Of a stretch of DNA of 64,000 bases, positions 52,620 through 63,416 are shown one piece after another (positions within the stretch are counted from its first letter, which is position 1; each line of letters starts with the position of its first letter). This DNA comes from Plotosus lineatus (lineage: Eukaryota > Chordata > Actinopteri > Siluriformes > Plotosidae): contig CM045733.1 of assembly GCA_024760905.1 (NCBI GenBank), forward strand, positions 20,500,001-20,564,000. The letters are read 5' to 3'. Under the pieces are notes generated by a model that was not told the DNA's origin, did no database searches, and saw only the letters and a program-made list of their open reading frames with translations. A program made the position numbers and the translations under genes.

Positions 52620-53050
52620 TTTATTGGATTATAACAATAGCCACAGACTGCATGTGTTGTTTTTGAGTAAAAAGGTAAATTTCCTCGTTTTTGATCAGCT
52701 CATTTGCACGAAGCCAAGCATAGCTGGCAAGCAAACACAAATGGACAGACATAAAAAAACTTCAACCCGCAGACCGTCTGATTGCCAAAACTTGGGACGC
52801 GCTTCCTGTCACATACCAAACACTTCAGTGAGTCTTGTCGTATTGACCATGTTTAGCGTCACATGCGCATGCAAGCAGTCCTTCTCACATGAAAAACATC
52901 AAGACCAACATGCGGTCACGTTTAACAGATGGAAGCCTAAACGCCTGCGTGAAGCTGAACCTCACCACATATCAACCAGACTACGAAGCCATCAGCAAAA
53001 CCATGCAGCACCAGAAGTCGCATTAACAATAAAAACTATTTTTCTTTTTA
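52620..53050 (+). pseudogene. hAT transposase C-terminus relic
   Basis: The frame to about 52895 ends with VSLVVLTMFSVTCACKQSFS, matching the hAT dimerisation-domain signature (LxxxFxxTxxCExxFS). After a frameshift near 52897 the next frame reads IKTNMRSRLTDGSLNACVKL, then LTTYQPDYEAI, the usual continuation in ZBED5/GTF2IRD2-like hAT proteins. Followed by aataaaaac and AT-rich sequence. Upstream catalytic parts are absent. Confidence 0.72.
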
Positions 53051-53142
53051 ATAAATAACTTCATTATAACAATGTTAAAATCAATTCAAAATCTTATTAT
53101 ACTCTCAATTTGTTGGTCTTCTTTTTCAATTTAGTTGTATTC

Positions 53143-53143
53143 A

Positions 53144-53213
<70 letters not shown>
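53143..53213. repeat. (TA)n-(GA)n microsatellite
   Basis: TA run followed by GA run, directly before the first copy of a 61-bp direct repeat. Confidence 0.95.
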
Positions 53214-53217
<4 letters not shown>

Positions 53218-53509
53218 TTCTGAGTAGATCCTTCCGTAGGAGAGTGCTCAATACTTTTTGGTAGAGCAAATAAACAAAAATAAAAGGACAGGACAAAGAC
53301 TTTCTATTGAAACTCCATTTATCACTACAGATCTGTTTCGAGGGGTGGTGAAACCATCCTCTCTCTTCAGGTGATTATAGAAGAACTTCTATAATCTTCT
53401 ATAATCTATAATCACCTGAAGAGAGAGGATGGTTTCACCACCCCTCGAAACAGATCTGTAGTGATAAATGGAGTTTCAATAGAAAGTCTTTGTCCTGTCC
53501 TTTTATTTT

Positions 53510-53542
<33 letters not shown>

Positions 53543-53601
53543 GATTTTCTGAGTAGATCCTTCCGTAGGACAGTGCTCAATACTTTTTCATAGAGCAAAT
53601 A
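53212..53601. repeat. Foldback block: 108-bp perfect inverted repeat within 61-bp direct repeats
   Basis: Arms 53274-53381 and 53405-53512 are perfect inverted copies of 108 bases with a 23-base loop. Flanking direct repeats begin aggattttctgagtagatcc (53212-53272 and 53541-53601) and differ at a few bases. A (TA)n run (53513-53540) separates the right arm from the second direct repeat. No coding frame. Its RNA would fold into a long uninterrupted hairpin. Confidence 0.9.
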
Positions 53602-53654
53602 TAAGTAAAATTTTTTACTCTCAGAGGATCTGAGATCCTCTCAGAGGATTATAT

Positions 53655-54640
53655 TTTAAAATATGTCTTTTTTTTTGGCTCTCTTAGTCAAAAAGGTTCC
53701 CGACCCTTTCAGTAAACTGATATTTATTTGTATAAACATTGTTTCTGAGAACTGCTGCACATCTGTGTCGCATGGACTCAACAAGTTTTCTATTGGATTA
53801 AGGTCCAGGGATCGGGTGCCGCTCCATAATGTCAATTTCAAGGTCTTGAATCAAGATGTTGCCCGTCTACGGGTGTGTTCGGGGTCATTGTCTTGTTGGA
53901 ACACCCATTTTAAAAGCATTTCCTCTTCACCATAAGGGAGCACGACCTCCTCAAGTTTTTTGATGTATTCAAATTGATCCTTGAACCCTAGGATGTGATA
54001 AATGCGCTCGATACCGTAGTATGAGAAACATCCCCATATCAGTATGCTTGTGCCACCAGGCTTTACTGTCCTCACAGTGCACTGGGGCTTGAATTCAGTG
54101 TTTGTGGGTCATCTGACAAACTGTCTCCGGCCACCCGACCCAAAAAGCACAATCTTACTTTCATTGGTCCACAAAATGGCACACCGTCTCTTTTCAGGCC
54201 AGTTTATGTGCTTTTTGGTAAACTGTAACCTCTTCTGCACGTCTTTTGTTGGATTTTGTTTGGATGAACAGTTGGATTTTGCGGAGACTTCTTGCCAATA
54301 GCTCGGCTTCACATAGGCATCTTCTAATTGTAACATAACTCACAGGTAAGTTTAGACCATCTCTGATCTTCCTGGAGCTGATTGTTGGCTGAGTCCTCGC
54401 CATTTGGGCTCTTCATCGATCCATTTGAATTGTAGTTTGTCACTTTATTCCACATCTTTCAGGTTTTGGTTGTAATTTTAAAGCTTTTGTAATCATTTTA
54501 GCTGAGCAGCCCATCATTTTCTGCACTTCTCTGTATGTTCCACTTCTCCAATCAACTTTTTAATCAAGGTACGCTGTTTTTCTGAACAATGTCTGGAATG
54601 ACCCTTTTCCTCAGAATTTCAGAGAGAAATGCTCGAAACC
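53655..54640 (-). pseudogene. Third Tc1-like transposase, dead
   Basis: Fragments on the minus strand in order: [20 protein letters not shown] and [10 protein letters not shown] (DNA-binding end), [20 protein letters not shown] (first catalytic site, where the usual Asp of WTDES is Asn), KPGGTSILIWGCFSYYGIER, WVFQQDNDPEHTRR (second Asp), RSLDLNPIENLL (third site). At least three frame changes. Inverted termini were not located. Confidence 0.87.
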
Positions 54641-54834
54641 ACCATGCATACATTTTACTGATTTCCTTCTTTAAATAAGGGCAAAAATTGGCACCTGATT
54701 TACAAAGAATGAATGACATCACTACAGTGAACTCCAGACTTCTATGATTTTGAACACGCCCCTTTCAATTAGTGATTCAATTACACAGAATCAACAATGT
54801 GCATGTTATGACTGTTGGGTCTGTTGGATTGTAT

Positions 54835-56205
54835 TACTCTACTATACCTGATAGTAAATTGTTTGCAATGTATAAATAAAGACAGACAGACATTTTATTC
54901 AATAAAAGGCCAATAGCCCAAAATACAGACAAAATGAATAAATTAAAGCATGAACTATTGCTGTAGACCAGTTGAATTTCTGATTTTCTTAACATGGATA
55001 AGAAATAAGCATAGGTTTCGGATTGCATTAACATCAGTTGATGACATAATATTAATAAAACTGTGTTGTGATAAGGGATACTTCAAATATTTACTTAATA
55101 ATGTATTTCTTATACCCATGTAGCCTTTGCAATAAGGTATTACATGGATTTCATCTTCAATTTCATAGATATTGTTTTTCTCACATAAAGAACAAAATCT
55201 TAAATTATAAGGAGCATTTTTATATCTACCAGTCTCAGTGCAAAGTTTGAAAGTACCACATTGAAAATTTGCTGAATACATTCTCAAATAAGGTGTTATA
55301 TCTGAGTTAATGTATGTTTCAACATTTAGAAGGGACTTGAACAGTAAATAACTAGAGGACTTAGATGTGCTTTGTAATGATGAATGCCAATTTTGGAAGA
55401 GATTATCAGATAACCTCTGCTTAAAAACTGAAATAAAAATATCAACATCACCAATATCCTGTGATACCCAAGTGAAACCAAACCCCAGTCTAAACAAAAT
55501 ATTTTTAATATACGATGCCCATGTTGTGCGTCCAGACTCATCTAATGCCTTCAACATTAAATAGAACTGGTGAGGCAATCTAGAACTTGGAAGTCTTAAA
55601 AGTCTACACCAAAATTTAATGGCCCTTGTCATATAAGTAATTTGTAGGGGAAACCTGCCACTTTCACCTAAAACCATATTATTACAACAATTTTTGCCAA
55701 CTTTCAAGAAATATTTACAAGTTTTTATTTGTATTTGCTCAATAATTTTACAATAAGTGGTACCCCAAATTTCTGAAGTGGGGCCGGTGGTGTAGTGGTT
55801 AGGGTGCTGCGCTCATGATCGGGAGGTTGTGAGTTCGAATCCCACTGAGACTCTCACTGTGCTAAGACCCCTGGGCAAGGTCTCAACCACAAGTGTGCCT
55901 CTGTTCACCCAGAAGTATAAATGGGTACCAGTAAAAATATACTGGGAAGGTAACCTGCGATGGACTAGCCTCCCATCCAGGGGGAGTTGAACTCCTGGTC
56001 GCTTCACGCTACGGAAACTGGAGATAAGCACCGGCCTGATGAGCCACGAGGCTCGGGTGTAAAAACCCAACAGACTTTACCTACCAAATTTCTGAACCAT
56101 AACATAATATGGGGTTATGTTATGTATAAATATATTTCCTACCAAAAACACTGATTTATCAGGTTGGTGATGTCTGACTGATATTATTATTGAATGAACA
56201 CAACA
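54835..56205 (-). pseudogene. LINE ORF2 C-terminal half, split by a SINE
   Basis: The open frame 55707-54955 (250 codons) holds RAIKFWCRLLRLPSSRLPHQ, WHSSLQSTSKSSSYLLFKSL and a zinc-knuckle-like RFCSLCEKNNIYEIEDEIHV..YC. Upstream, after removing the SINE at 55778-56083, the frame continues with YGSEIWG, the conserved piece found after the RT in many LINEs. The clade is not certain and no RT core remains in the window. The 5' side is cut by a (TA)n run. Confidence 0.75.
55778..56083 (+). mobile_element. SINE-3, full length, inside the LINE
   Basis: Exact 13-bp duplication ccaaatttctgaa (55765-55777, 56084-56096). Head gtggggccggtggtgtagtg; B box tgagttcgaatcccactgag. Younger than the LINE it interrupts. 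Confidence 0.96.

Positions 56206-56208
<3 letters not shown>

Positions 56209-56290
<82 letters not shown>
56209..56290. repeat. (TA)n microsatellite, about 41 units
   Basis: The longest uninterrupted TA tract of the window. Confidence 0.95.
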
Positions 56291-56291
<1 letters not shown>

Positions 56292-56674
56292 TAGTATACC
56301 CTCCATGATTACCCCCCAAGTTAAGATGTATTAAAAACCTTAAGATAAATTCTGTTTTTATTGCAGAAGCTACTCTTCCACTGAAAATACAGTAGTAGGA
56401 ATATAGAACCTTCAACTCAAGTAGATTTTAAGGGCGGAAAAGATCCCTGACTAAGAAATAATTATTGTTCATAAAATCACCTGTTCCACAATTTTTGGAA
56501 TCATGAAAAATTCTGAGGAAATAAATGTATTCGAAGTATTTCTGTCATTTCTAGAGCAGTTTATAAAGTTGATCAGAGTATCTCGGAACATTTAATTAGT
56601 AATAGATCACTTCCTGTTTCCCTGGGGTATAAATATGATGTGCCTCAGAGGCCATTTCTTTTATCCATTCTTCA

Positions 56675-58170
56675 ACATGGCAATAAAGCAACACACCATT
56701 CAAGTAAGGCAGATGTGTGTGTCAGGCAAAGGCTACAAGAAAATAGCCCCTCACTTGCACCAGCACCTGCGCATATCTACTGCCTGAGGAATCATTAAGA
56801 AGTATAAAATAACCAACACAGTGGTAAACAAGCCTGGACAAGGACGCAACATTATTTTGCCACCGCAAACAGTGAGGAGGATGATAAGAGGAATAAAAAG
56901 TTCTCCAACGCTGAGTGTTAAAGAATTGCACCAAATGAAACCATCTTGAGGTCGCAAAGTCTCCAAAACAATCATCAGGTGCTATCTACATGTCAACAAG
57001 CTGTTTGGGAGGTGTGCACGGGAAAAAAAAAAAGCCTTTTCTCAATCACAATAATAAACGCAAACATCTGGAGTTTGCTAAGCAGTGCTGGAACTTAAAC
57101 TTCAAGTGGAAATGTATGCTTTGGTCAGATGAGACAAAGATGGAGCTTTTTGCCAGCCAACACTCTAATTGGGTCTGAAGGAACACAGCAGATGAGTGAT
57201 ACCCCCATTTCACTGGACTACGGCATGCAAGGATCGTAGTGGAAAGGCGCGGAATGTAGTCTAAAGAAGAGCTTCGGCATTTTTACAAGGAAAACGGGTG
57301 CAAATCCTACAGAAAAATGGAAATTCTTATACCCTCATTTCACTGGACCAAGTTATGCAAGGATTGTGTAGCGGAAAGGCGGAGAACACAGTCTACAGAA
57401 GAGATTCGGCAAATGGGTGAAAATCCTGTGTAAAAGTAGAAATTCTTACACTCTCGGAACGTTCACAACATGTGCGGAACAGGTACGGCAAAGTACACCA
57501 CGGACTCCACGGAACACTCATGGCCTTCTTTTCCATGAACGTGCTTTTGAACATGTTCAAAAGCACGTTCATGGAATATTTTGGCCTGCCCGAAACATAC
57601 GGAAGTGGAGGAAGACTTGAGGAATAACTATGGAATCACACGGAATGACACGGAAGATGAGGGAATAATGACAATAATGCGGATGACAACATTTTTGCTT
57701 CCGTAAGTCTGCCGTGCTCCAGTGAAATGGGGGTATTATAAGCAAAAAAGCACCTCATGCCCACTGTGAAGTATACGGGGGACGATCGGTGATGCAGTGG
57801 GCCTGTTTCTCTTCCAGAGGACCTGGGAACCTTCTTAGGTTGCATTGCATCAAGAACACTTTGAAATACCAGGACATTTTAAATTCAAATCTGGTGGCTT
57901 TTTCCCGAAAGTTGAAGATGGGTTGTGACTAGGCCTTTCAGCAAAATAATAACTATGAACATGTTGCCTAATCCACACAGAAATGGTTCAACAGACACAG
58001 AATTAAGCTCCTCCCATAGTCATCTCAGTTCCGAGATTTCAACCCCATTGAAACCCTGCGGAGTGGGCTGAAGATGCGGGCACAGAAGAGATGACCATGT
58101 CATTGGATGATTTAGAGAGATTGTACAAACAGGAAATGGTCCAAAATCCCTCTTTTTGTATTCTCTAATC
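56675..58170 (+). pseudogene. Fourth Tc1-like transposase, dead, with nested palindromic element
   Basis: Starts MAIKQHTIQVRQMCVSGKGY (56675 on). Readable pieces: KPGQGRNIILPPQTVRRM, HLEFAKQCWNLNFKWKCMLW, SDETKMELF (first Asp). Then, after the insertion 57201-57733, FSSRGPGNLLRLH-like, FQQNNNYEHVA (second Asp is Asn) and FNPIETL (Glu). Multiple stops. The element may extend to about 58440, where gagtgccattagctatggag lies. Confidence 0.85.
57201..57733 (+). mobile_element. Nested DNA element with 17-bp inverted termini and 46-bp palindrome
   Basis: Starts acccccatttcactggac and ends ccagtgaaatgggggt, with AT on both sides (a possible 2-bp target duplication). Removing it rejoins the Tc1 transposase. 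The first ~130 bp are imperfectly repeated from 57332 (accctcatttcactggacca). A perfect 46-bp palindrome lies at 57531-57576. No coding frame. The termini and AT target bring ISL2EU or Harbinger-like elements to mind, but I cannot assign it. Confidence 0.8.
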
Positions 58171-58421
58171 TTGTGAATCATTATAGGAGAAGATTAGGTG
58201 CTGTTTAGTTTTAAAAATTATTAATATCAAGGGTGCTAATAATTGTGGCACATATGATTTAATGTAAATGAATTATTTTTTAATGTGGGATTTTTCCCCA
58301 CTGAATAAATGCACTGAATTGAAGTTGGATTTTCTTCTTCTTTCATTGTTGTCATATATTATTTAGAAAAATAAACTGAATTTATTAGACTCTAAAGAAC
58401 ATATTTTAACCAGGAGTGCCA

Positions 58422-58434
58422 TTAGCTATGGAGG

Positions 58435-58492
<58 letters not shown>
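58422..58492. repeat. Tc1-end 19-mer plus (GT)n
   Basis: ttagctatggagggcagtg followed by about 27 GT units. Same arrangement as at 1631-1680. Confidence 0.9.
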
Positions 58493-58495
<3 letters not shown>

Positions 58496-59230
58496 TTTTA
58501 TGTACTACCAAAAGACAAATATGATACATTTCCATAAAAAGGAAGAATACTGTATAATCTAATAGAAATGTGAACACCAACAGAAACACCAAGCAAAGAA
58601 ACACTGAGAAGTGTAACCAATATAAGAGCCAAGACAGAAAAGGAAAGTTTAATAAAGTAGAAAGTGTGAACTCTATAATAATAGAAATAATAATAGTAAC
58701 AATAAAGAAATTTGCATGCAACGATTTGTGAATGCAGAAGCATTACAGGCATTTAACAGATCATCAACTGAATTGATTGGGCATGTCTTCATTTCAGTAT
58801 CGCACATAATTATCCAAGAACTTGATTAAAGTGTAATAGTTACTGTGTGAGGAAATTGCACTTACTAGCAAGGCTTTAGATGTTTTAAGGACTGGATGTT
58901 TTCCACCAAAACAGTCAACAAAAACAGCTGTGTGTCATTTCAAAAATATATTTATGGTTTCTTAACATTTAGGCAGAAACAGTTTTTTGTTTATTTGTTT
59001 CTGTTGGCTGTTTGCTAGACTCTTCCACCATTGGAATTGATAGTGTAAGGATGTTCATTAAAAGGAAATTAAATCCAAACCTAATAAAAGCTTGCATACA
59101 TTGTATATGTCTTTGCAAAACAAAACATGCTACTCTTATTACAAGAGTCTCAGTGTAGACAAAAAAAGCAACAAATCTGCACAGAGGGCCAATATTTACT
59201 TATGAATAACCGATGGTATACATCGTATGT
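58493..59230. other. Intergenic, no gene seen
   Basis: AT-rich unique sequence. Confidence 0.4.
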
Positions 59231-59372
59231 TCCTATAAATGGGCGCACGCTTGTCTGATGGCTGTGAACGTAAGCTCATATTATCATATTACCTGATCCT
59301 AAGGTTGGGAGTTCAAGCCCCACTCTCCACGGGTTGTTACTGTCCCCTCGGTGCAGCTAACTGGGTTATCAA

Positions 59373-60123
59373 CTGGGTCATCAGGAGGGCCAGCTCTGTC
59401 CTCGGCTGCCCACTGGACTCTGTGGAGGAGGTGAGTGAGAGGAGGATGGTAGCAAAGCTCACATCCATCTTGATCAACAGCTCTCACCCACTTCACCCGA
59501 CTGTAGAGAAGCTGAGTAGCTCCTTCAGTGGACGACTGAGACATCCTCAGTGCAGGAAGGAGCGCTACCGCAGGTCGTTCATTCCCACCGCTGTCAGACT
59601 GTACAACGCCACTTTGTAACTGTCTGTGAAAATACCAGTTATGTGCAATAAAAACCTTCTTCTTCTTTTCCTTTCGGCTTTTCCCTTCAGGGGTCGCCAC
59701 AGCGAATCATCTGCCTCCATCTCACCCTATCCTTTGCATCTTCTTCTCTTACACCAACGACCTGTGTAAGAGAAGTGACCTTCACCACATCCATGAATCG
59801 TCTCTTTGGTAAAAACCCCGAGCACTTTAATCAACCACATCTACCCCACTGACTGTGAACCATATCAACCCATCAACTCTGCACTCAGATACATATACAC
59901 TTGAATATAGGCCAGTCCACAAAGTCGTTCCCTTCTTTTCTTTTATTGTTTATTAATTTATACTATTTATGTATCTATTTATTTATTTACTTATATAATA
60001 TATATGTATGTGTGTATGTTTGTATTTGTACCTATTTTTGCACCCCCTACTGATGGTACCTCAAGAGCCTGTAACAGTGAATTTCTCCATTGTGATATTA
60101 ATAAAGCTGTATCTTATCTTATC
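59373..60123 (+). pseudogene. L2/Rex1-like LINE 3' end inserted in SINE-1
   Basis: The first 250 bases encode the ORF2 C-terminus: ERRMVAKLTSILINSSHPLH, LRHPQCRKERYRRSFIPTAV, RLYNATL and stop. A ~500-bp 3' UTR follows, ending in aataaagctgtatc and (TTATC)n. The reverse transcriptase is missing by 5' truncation. Clade assignment (L2/Rex1 side) rests on the C-terminal motif. Confidence 0.8.
59657..59809 (-). pseudogene. RTE LINE fragment inside the LINE 3' UTR
   Basis: Inverted RTE 3' end (ttcttcttttcctttcggct). Flanked by the 8-bp duplication taaaaacc (59649-59656, 59810-59817). A short piece near 59765 (gtgtaagagaagtgacc) is inverted relative to the rest, as seen in twin-primed insertions. 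Confidence 0.88.
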
Positions 60124-60352
60124 TTATCAAAGGCCAGCCATGTCTCTTACTGTCTATGGTATGGTATGAGGCATGTAAAAGAACCATTGCTGACTTTCGA
60201 CAAGCGTAAGCTGCACAGCCGTAAGCATGTTTCTGCCCTACGATGGCCTGGCGAGCTGTCCAGGGTGTACTCTGCCCTTGCCTGGGGTCGGCCAGGATGG
60301 GCGCCAGCCTCCCCGCGACCCTATTTCGGATGAAGCGGTCACAGAAAATGAA

Positions 60353-61614
60353 TGATGAACTATTTTATATCTGGTAAGTTTAATATTCGTATACTGCTCT
60401 TTGTGCCATTATCGTGCCTTGTACGGGCTGAAAAATGTAAGTCTTATTCTTGCAATTTTGCTCACTCACAAGCTTGTTATTCGTGAACAGGACAGTTTGA
60501 AAGGCTTGCCTTTCATTTCACTTTAAAACAGTTGCAGAGAATAGAGGAGAACAAAATAGAGAGCTACAAAACAATGTTTGTCTTAGCATGTGATTAATCA
60601 CTAGTGGATGTTTACATTGCAGTATGTAGAGAGCCATTGTGATGTTGTACATTGGGCACTCAGGGTTCCCATGATGAGCAAGGCCAGAGCATTTTAGTTC
60701 CCTCTAAAACTCTCATGGTCAAAGTTACAGCCGACTATCATTCTTCTGGGTTTTAAATCCTATCTGATCTATTGATTCGTCCTTCTGTCGCTCTCTTAAG
60801 AATGAATTTTTTTTCCAAGCGCCTGCATTTATTTTATTTATTCATGGGAACTGTTTCTTTTGTAGAGGCTACCTTTCAGCGCTGAAGTGTTGACAGGCTC
60901 TTTATTGCTTGAGCCTCCTTCACCTTTGCCTGTTGCAAGGAAAAACACATAGCCCACTTATGGACATGTGTGACTGAACTACTGCTTTCTTGCAGAAGAA
61001 GAATGAGTTACACGCTTCAACTCTCCTGCTGCTGCACCCATTGTCATCTTTAATTACCTTGATACCCCTCGCCATGCAATAACTCTAAATCACAGAATGA
61101 AAAGAAATGACTTAGCAGTTTCCAAAAGGCCAGAAAGGCTCAGGCAATGGATTACAAATGTATCTTGTAAACAAAAGACTAATTACAGGACATCAATATT
61201 GAGTAATGTGGAGGTGGGGAGGAAGCAGAGCACTCTGAGAGACTGATGGGACAGGTTAAGGTTAATAAATGGAGGCACAGTGATCTGGCTCTGTTATTGA
61301 AAGTGACTTGTACCTTTCTTTCAAAGACCTTAAGATCTGCACTGATAATCTGAAGTCATATGGTCTCTTTGTCATCTATGATGTCGTAATATGTACATAT
61401 CATCAGACCATTCCTATTCTCATCCCAGCTCACACTACACTTCCCAGCACCCCTTTCAACATTTTCAGTCACCCACTTTTTAGGCACATGCCGCGTGACC
61501 TTGCACACACCTTGAACTTGATGCACACCACTAACACTTTGTTTCACTTCATACCAAATACTTATGCTGACAGTCCTTACAAACAATTGAGAGAAATTTC
61601 TGTTTATCTGTACT
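60353..61614. other. Intergenic, unique; possible conserved non-coding sequence
   Basis: More than 1.2 kb without a recognised transposon. The part 60530-61290 is rich in ATTA/TAAT cores and balanced in composition. The 128-aa frame at 61308-61694 runs into a GT/G microsatellite and is not supported. Confidence 0.45.
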
Positions 61615-61617
61615 TGT

Positions 61618-61627
61618 ATGTATGTGT

Positions 61628-61658
<31 letters not shown>

Positions 61659-61664
61659 GGGAGG
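61618..61664. repeat. (TG)n-(G)n microsatellite
   Basis: TG repeats followed by a ~23-base G-rich tract. Confidence 0.95.
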
Positions 61665-61899
61665 GGCAATTATACCCAGTGGCTTTTTAGATGACAGTAC
61701 TCGGACACATGAGAAAGTGATGAGTTGTCAGTTTGCCACACTTCATTGCACATGTGTAAGTCACTTTGTAAAAGTGGACCAAATGCAGTTTGAGCACAAC
61801 ACAATAGTGTATCTGCAAAATTTGAGAAGTGGTTTGGAAAGTCTATATAAAAGCTCAAAAATGTCCACTATTGTTTGTCCGGTGCACGTCATAATGCCA

Positions 61900-62034
61900 C
61901 GTCTATGCTGGGAACATGTCTCCGGTCAATAGGTATGGTTTAGACCACAGTGAGGTATTGAGGCATATGGGCTGTAGAAACCTAATTGACCACCATAACA
62001 TGACAGGGTCTGTTGATGAGAGGCCACGTACAGG

Positions 62035-62067
<33 letters not shown>

Positions 62068-62172
62068 TGACTACGTTTCTGTGTGTTGTATCACCACAAA
62101 TCACCGCCTGTTTCACTGCAGATCTCCACCGGTATCAATGCAAACAGAGGCCATACTCAATACTGACTGTTG
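61900..62172 (+). pseudogene. Possible Tc1-like transposase N-terminal relic
   Basis: The frame from 61916 gives YGLDHSEVLRHMGCRNLIDHH and TGSVDERPRTGR, similar to the helix-turn-helix and GRP linker of Tc1-type transposases. A (GA)n expansion (62038-62065) then SVCCITTNHRLFHCRSPPVS in the expected register. Catalytic region absent. Confidence 0.5.
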
Positions 62173-62195
62173 AGACTTAATTTTGGCAGGTGTCA

Positions 62196-62795
62196 TTTTT
62201 TGTTTGTGTATTTATTGATATTATATACTCGTATACATGGACGTATACGTCAGTCAGGGGAGTTGATCCTACTTCGCGGAATTTGGAGGTCGTGGAGGGA
62301 TCTCGGTCCCAATTAACCATGGAAAGTGAAGGATCCCTGTTTTGGCATTACCAGCTATGTATAATTAAACATTCAAAAATAATGCATAAGATGTAAATAA
62401 AATATAAATACGCACACATACAAATGTGCACCTCACATAAAAATTAAAGTAGTTTTGATGGGAGGTTTTGGGTTGGGTTTTTTCTTTTTTTTTTTTTTTT
62501 TTGGGGGGGGGGGGGTTGCATAATTGGCCTTGTTTTGCAGCATTTTCCTTAACTTTTTCCCCTATTCTTCCTCATCATCATCATCTTCTTCCGCTTAGTC
62601 CAGGGTCGGGTCGCGGGGGCAGCAACCTCAGCAAAGAGGTCCAGATGTCCCTCTCCCGAGCCACTTCCTCCAACTCTCCCGGGGGGACACCGAGGCGGTC
62701 CCAGACAAGCCGAGAGACATTCGATGAATATTAAAAAAAAAAAAAAAAAATGCGATGCACTGAAGCCACATGAATTGAAGCATGAAGCAGTGAAA
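62196..62795. mobile_element. pgB element with one end inverted
   Basis: Bases 62196-62337 are the pgB left end in reverse orientation (ends gaaaaggatccctg-like). Bases 62360-62795 are the remaining pgB interior and right part in forward orientation. A LINE fragment (62571-62718) and a poly-G tract interrupt the second part. Confidence 0.75.
62571..62718 (-). pseudogene. Second-family LINE 3' fragment in pgB
   Basis: The plus strand starts (CAT)n, then cttccgcttagtccagggtc and gtcccagacaagccgagaga, the inverse of 47450-47606. 5' truncated. Confidence 0.85.
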
Positions 62796-63205
62796 TTTCC
62801 ATTTCTGGTTTGAAAATATAAATTCTGTTCATCAGGTCATCTATTAAACCTGCAAAATCAGCAATTCCAGTGAGTAGTAATAGAGGAGTCCCAATTCTAC
62901 ATCCGGCTCAAAAAGTGAAAAGATAAAATACCCTGCAGAATTGTTGCCATTGTCACAATGTATAATGTTGTGTCGACTCATCGAGAAACAGATGGACTTT
63001 AGAATTTATTTCTGTTATGTCATAATTCTGCTTAAGATTAAGAGTCAAAAATCCAAAATTGACCATCATGGGACCGGCAAGTTTCATGAGATTCTGATTG
63101 CTACTAACGGAGGAGTAGGACTTTTAGTGCCAACTGTCCGCAATAATGCTAACATCGACAAAAAAGGAGGTGACAAAGAGTTTGACAACGGGATACCTCC
63201 GGTGC
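62796..63205. other. Unassigned sequence with an open frame
   Basis: The frame 62941-63321 reads HHGTGKFHEILIATNGGVGL-like residues. I do not recognise it and it runs into a SINE-4 end. Treated as non-coding. Confidence 0.35.
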
Positions 63206-63207
63206 AA

Positions 63208-63275
63208 AAAGGTAAGTCACTCTCGATAAGGGCGTCTAACAAACGCCATAAATGTAAATTAACAAATTTACATTT
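63208..63275 (+). mobile_element. SINE-4 3' end
   Basis: gtaagtcactctcgataagg and gcgtctaacaaacgccataa, the SINE-4 terminus followed by an inverted repeat of tttacattt. Confidence 0.65.
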
Positions 63276-63416
63276 CATGTTGCCGACAGAACTCATATTA
63301 ATTGACTCACTTCATTGTTGACTGTGTTATGATTCCCAAGAGTTATCAAGCTATTATTAGGAACATCCCTACACCTGCACTCTTAAAATAAATGAATAAA
63401 CAAACAACTATATAAC

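Larger units (their letters stand above)
59280..60352 (+). mobile_element. SINE-1 (tail L) split by a LINE
   Basis: The left part 59280-59372 has the B box gagttcaagccccactctcc and cggtgcagctaactgggtta. The right part resumes at aggccagccatgtctcttac (60131) and ends ggatgaagcggtcacagaaa. The repeated ttatcaa at the joins marks the LINE target site. Confidence 0.9.

Noticed and set aside
59239..59619. 126-aa frame as a host gene
   Set aside because: First third is SINE-1, the rest is the LINE ORF2 C-terminus.
61308..61694. 128-aa frame
   Set aside because: Ends in a GT/G microsatellite; composition not gene-like.
62941..63321. 126-aa frame followed by gtaagt
   Set aside because: Looks like an exon with donor, but the gtaagtcactc is the SINE-4 terminus; no homology recognised, no matching neighbour exon.
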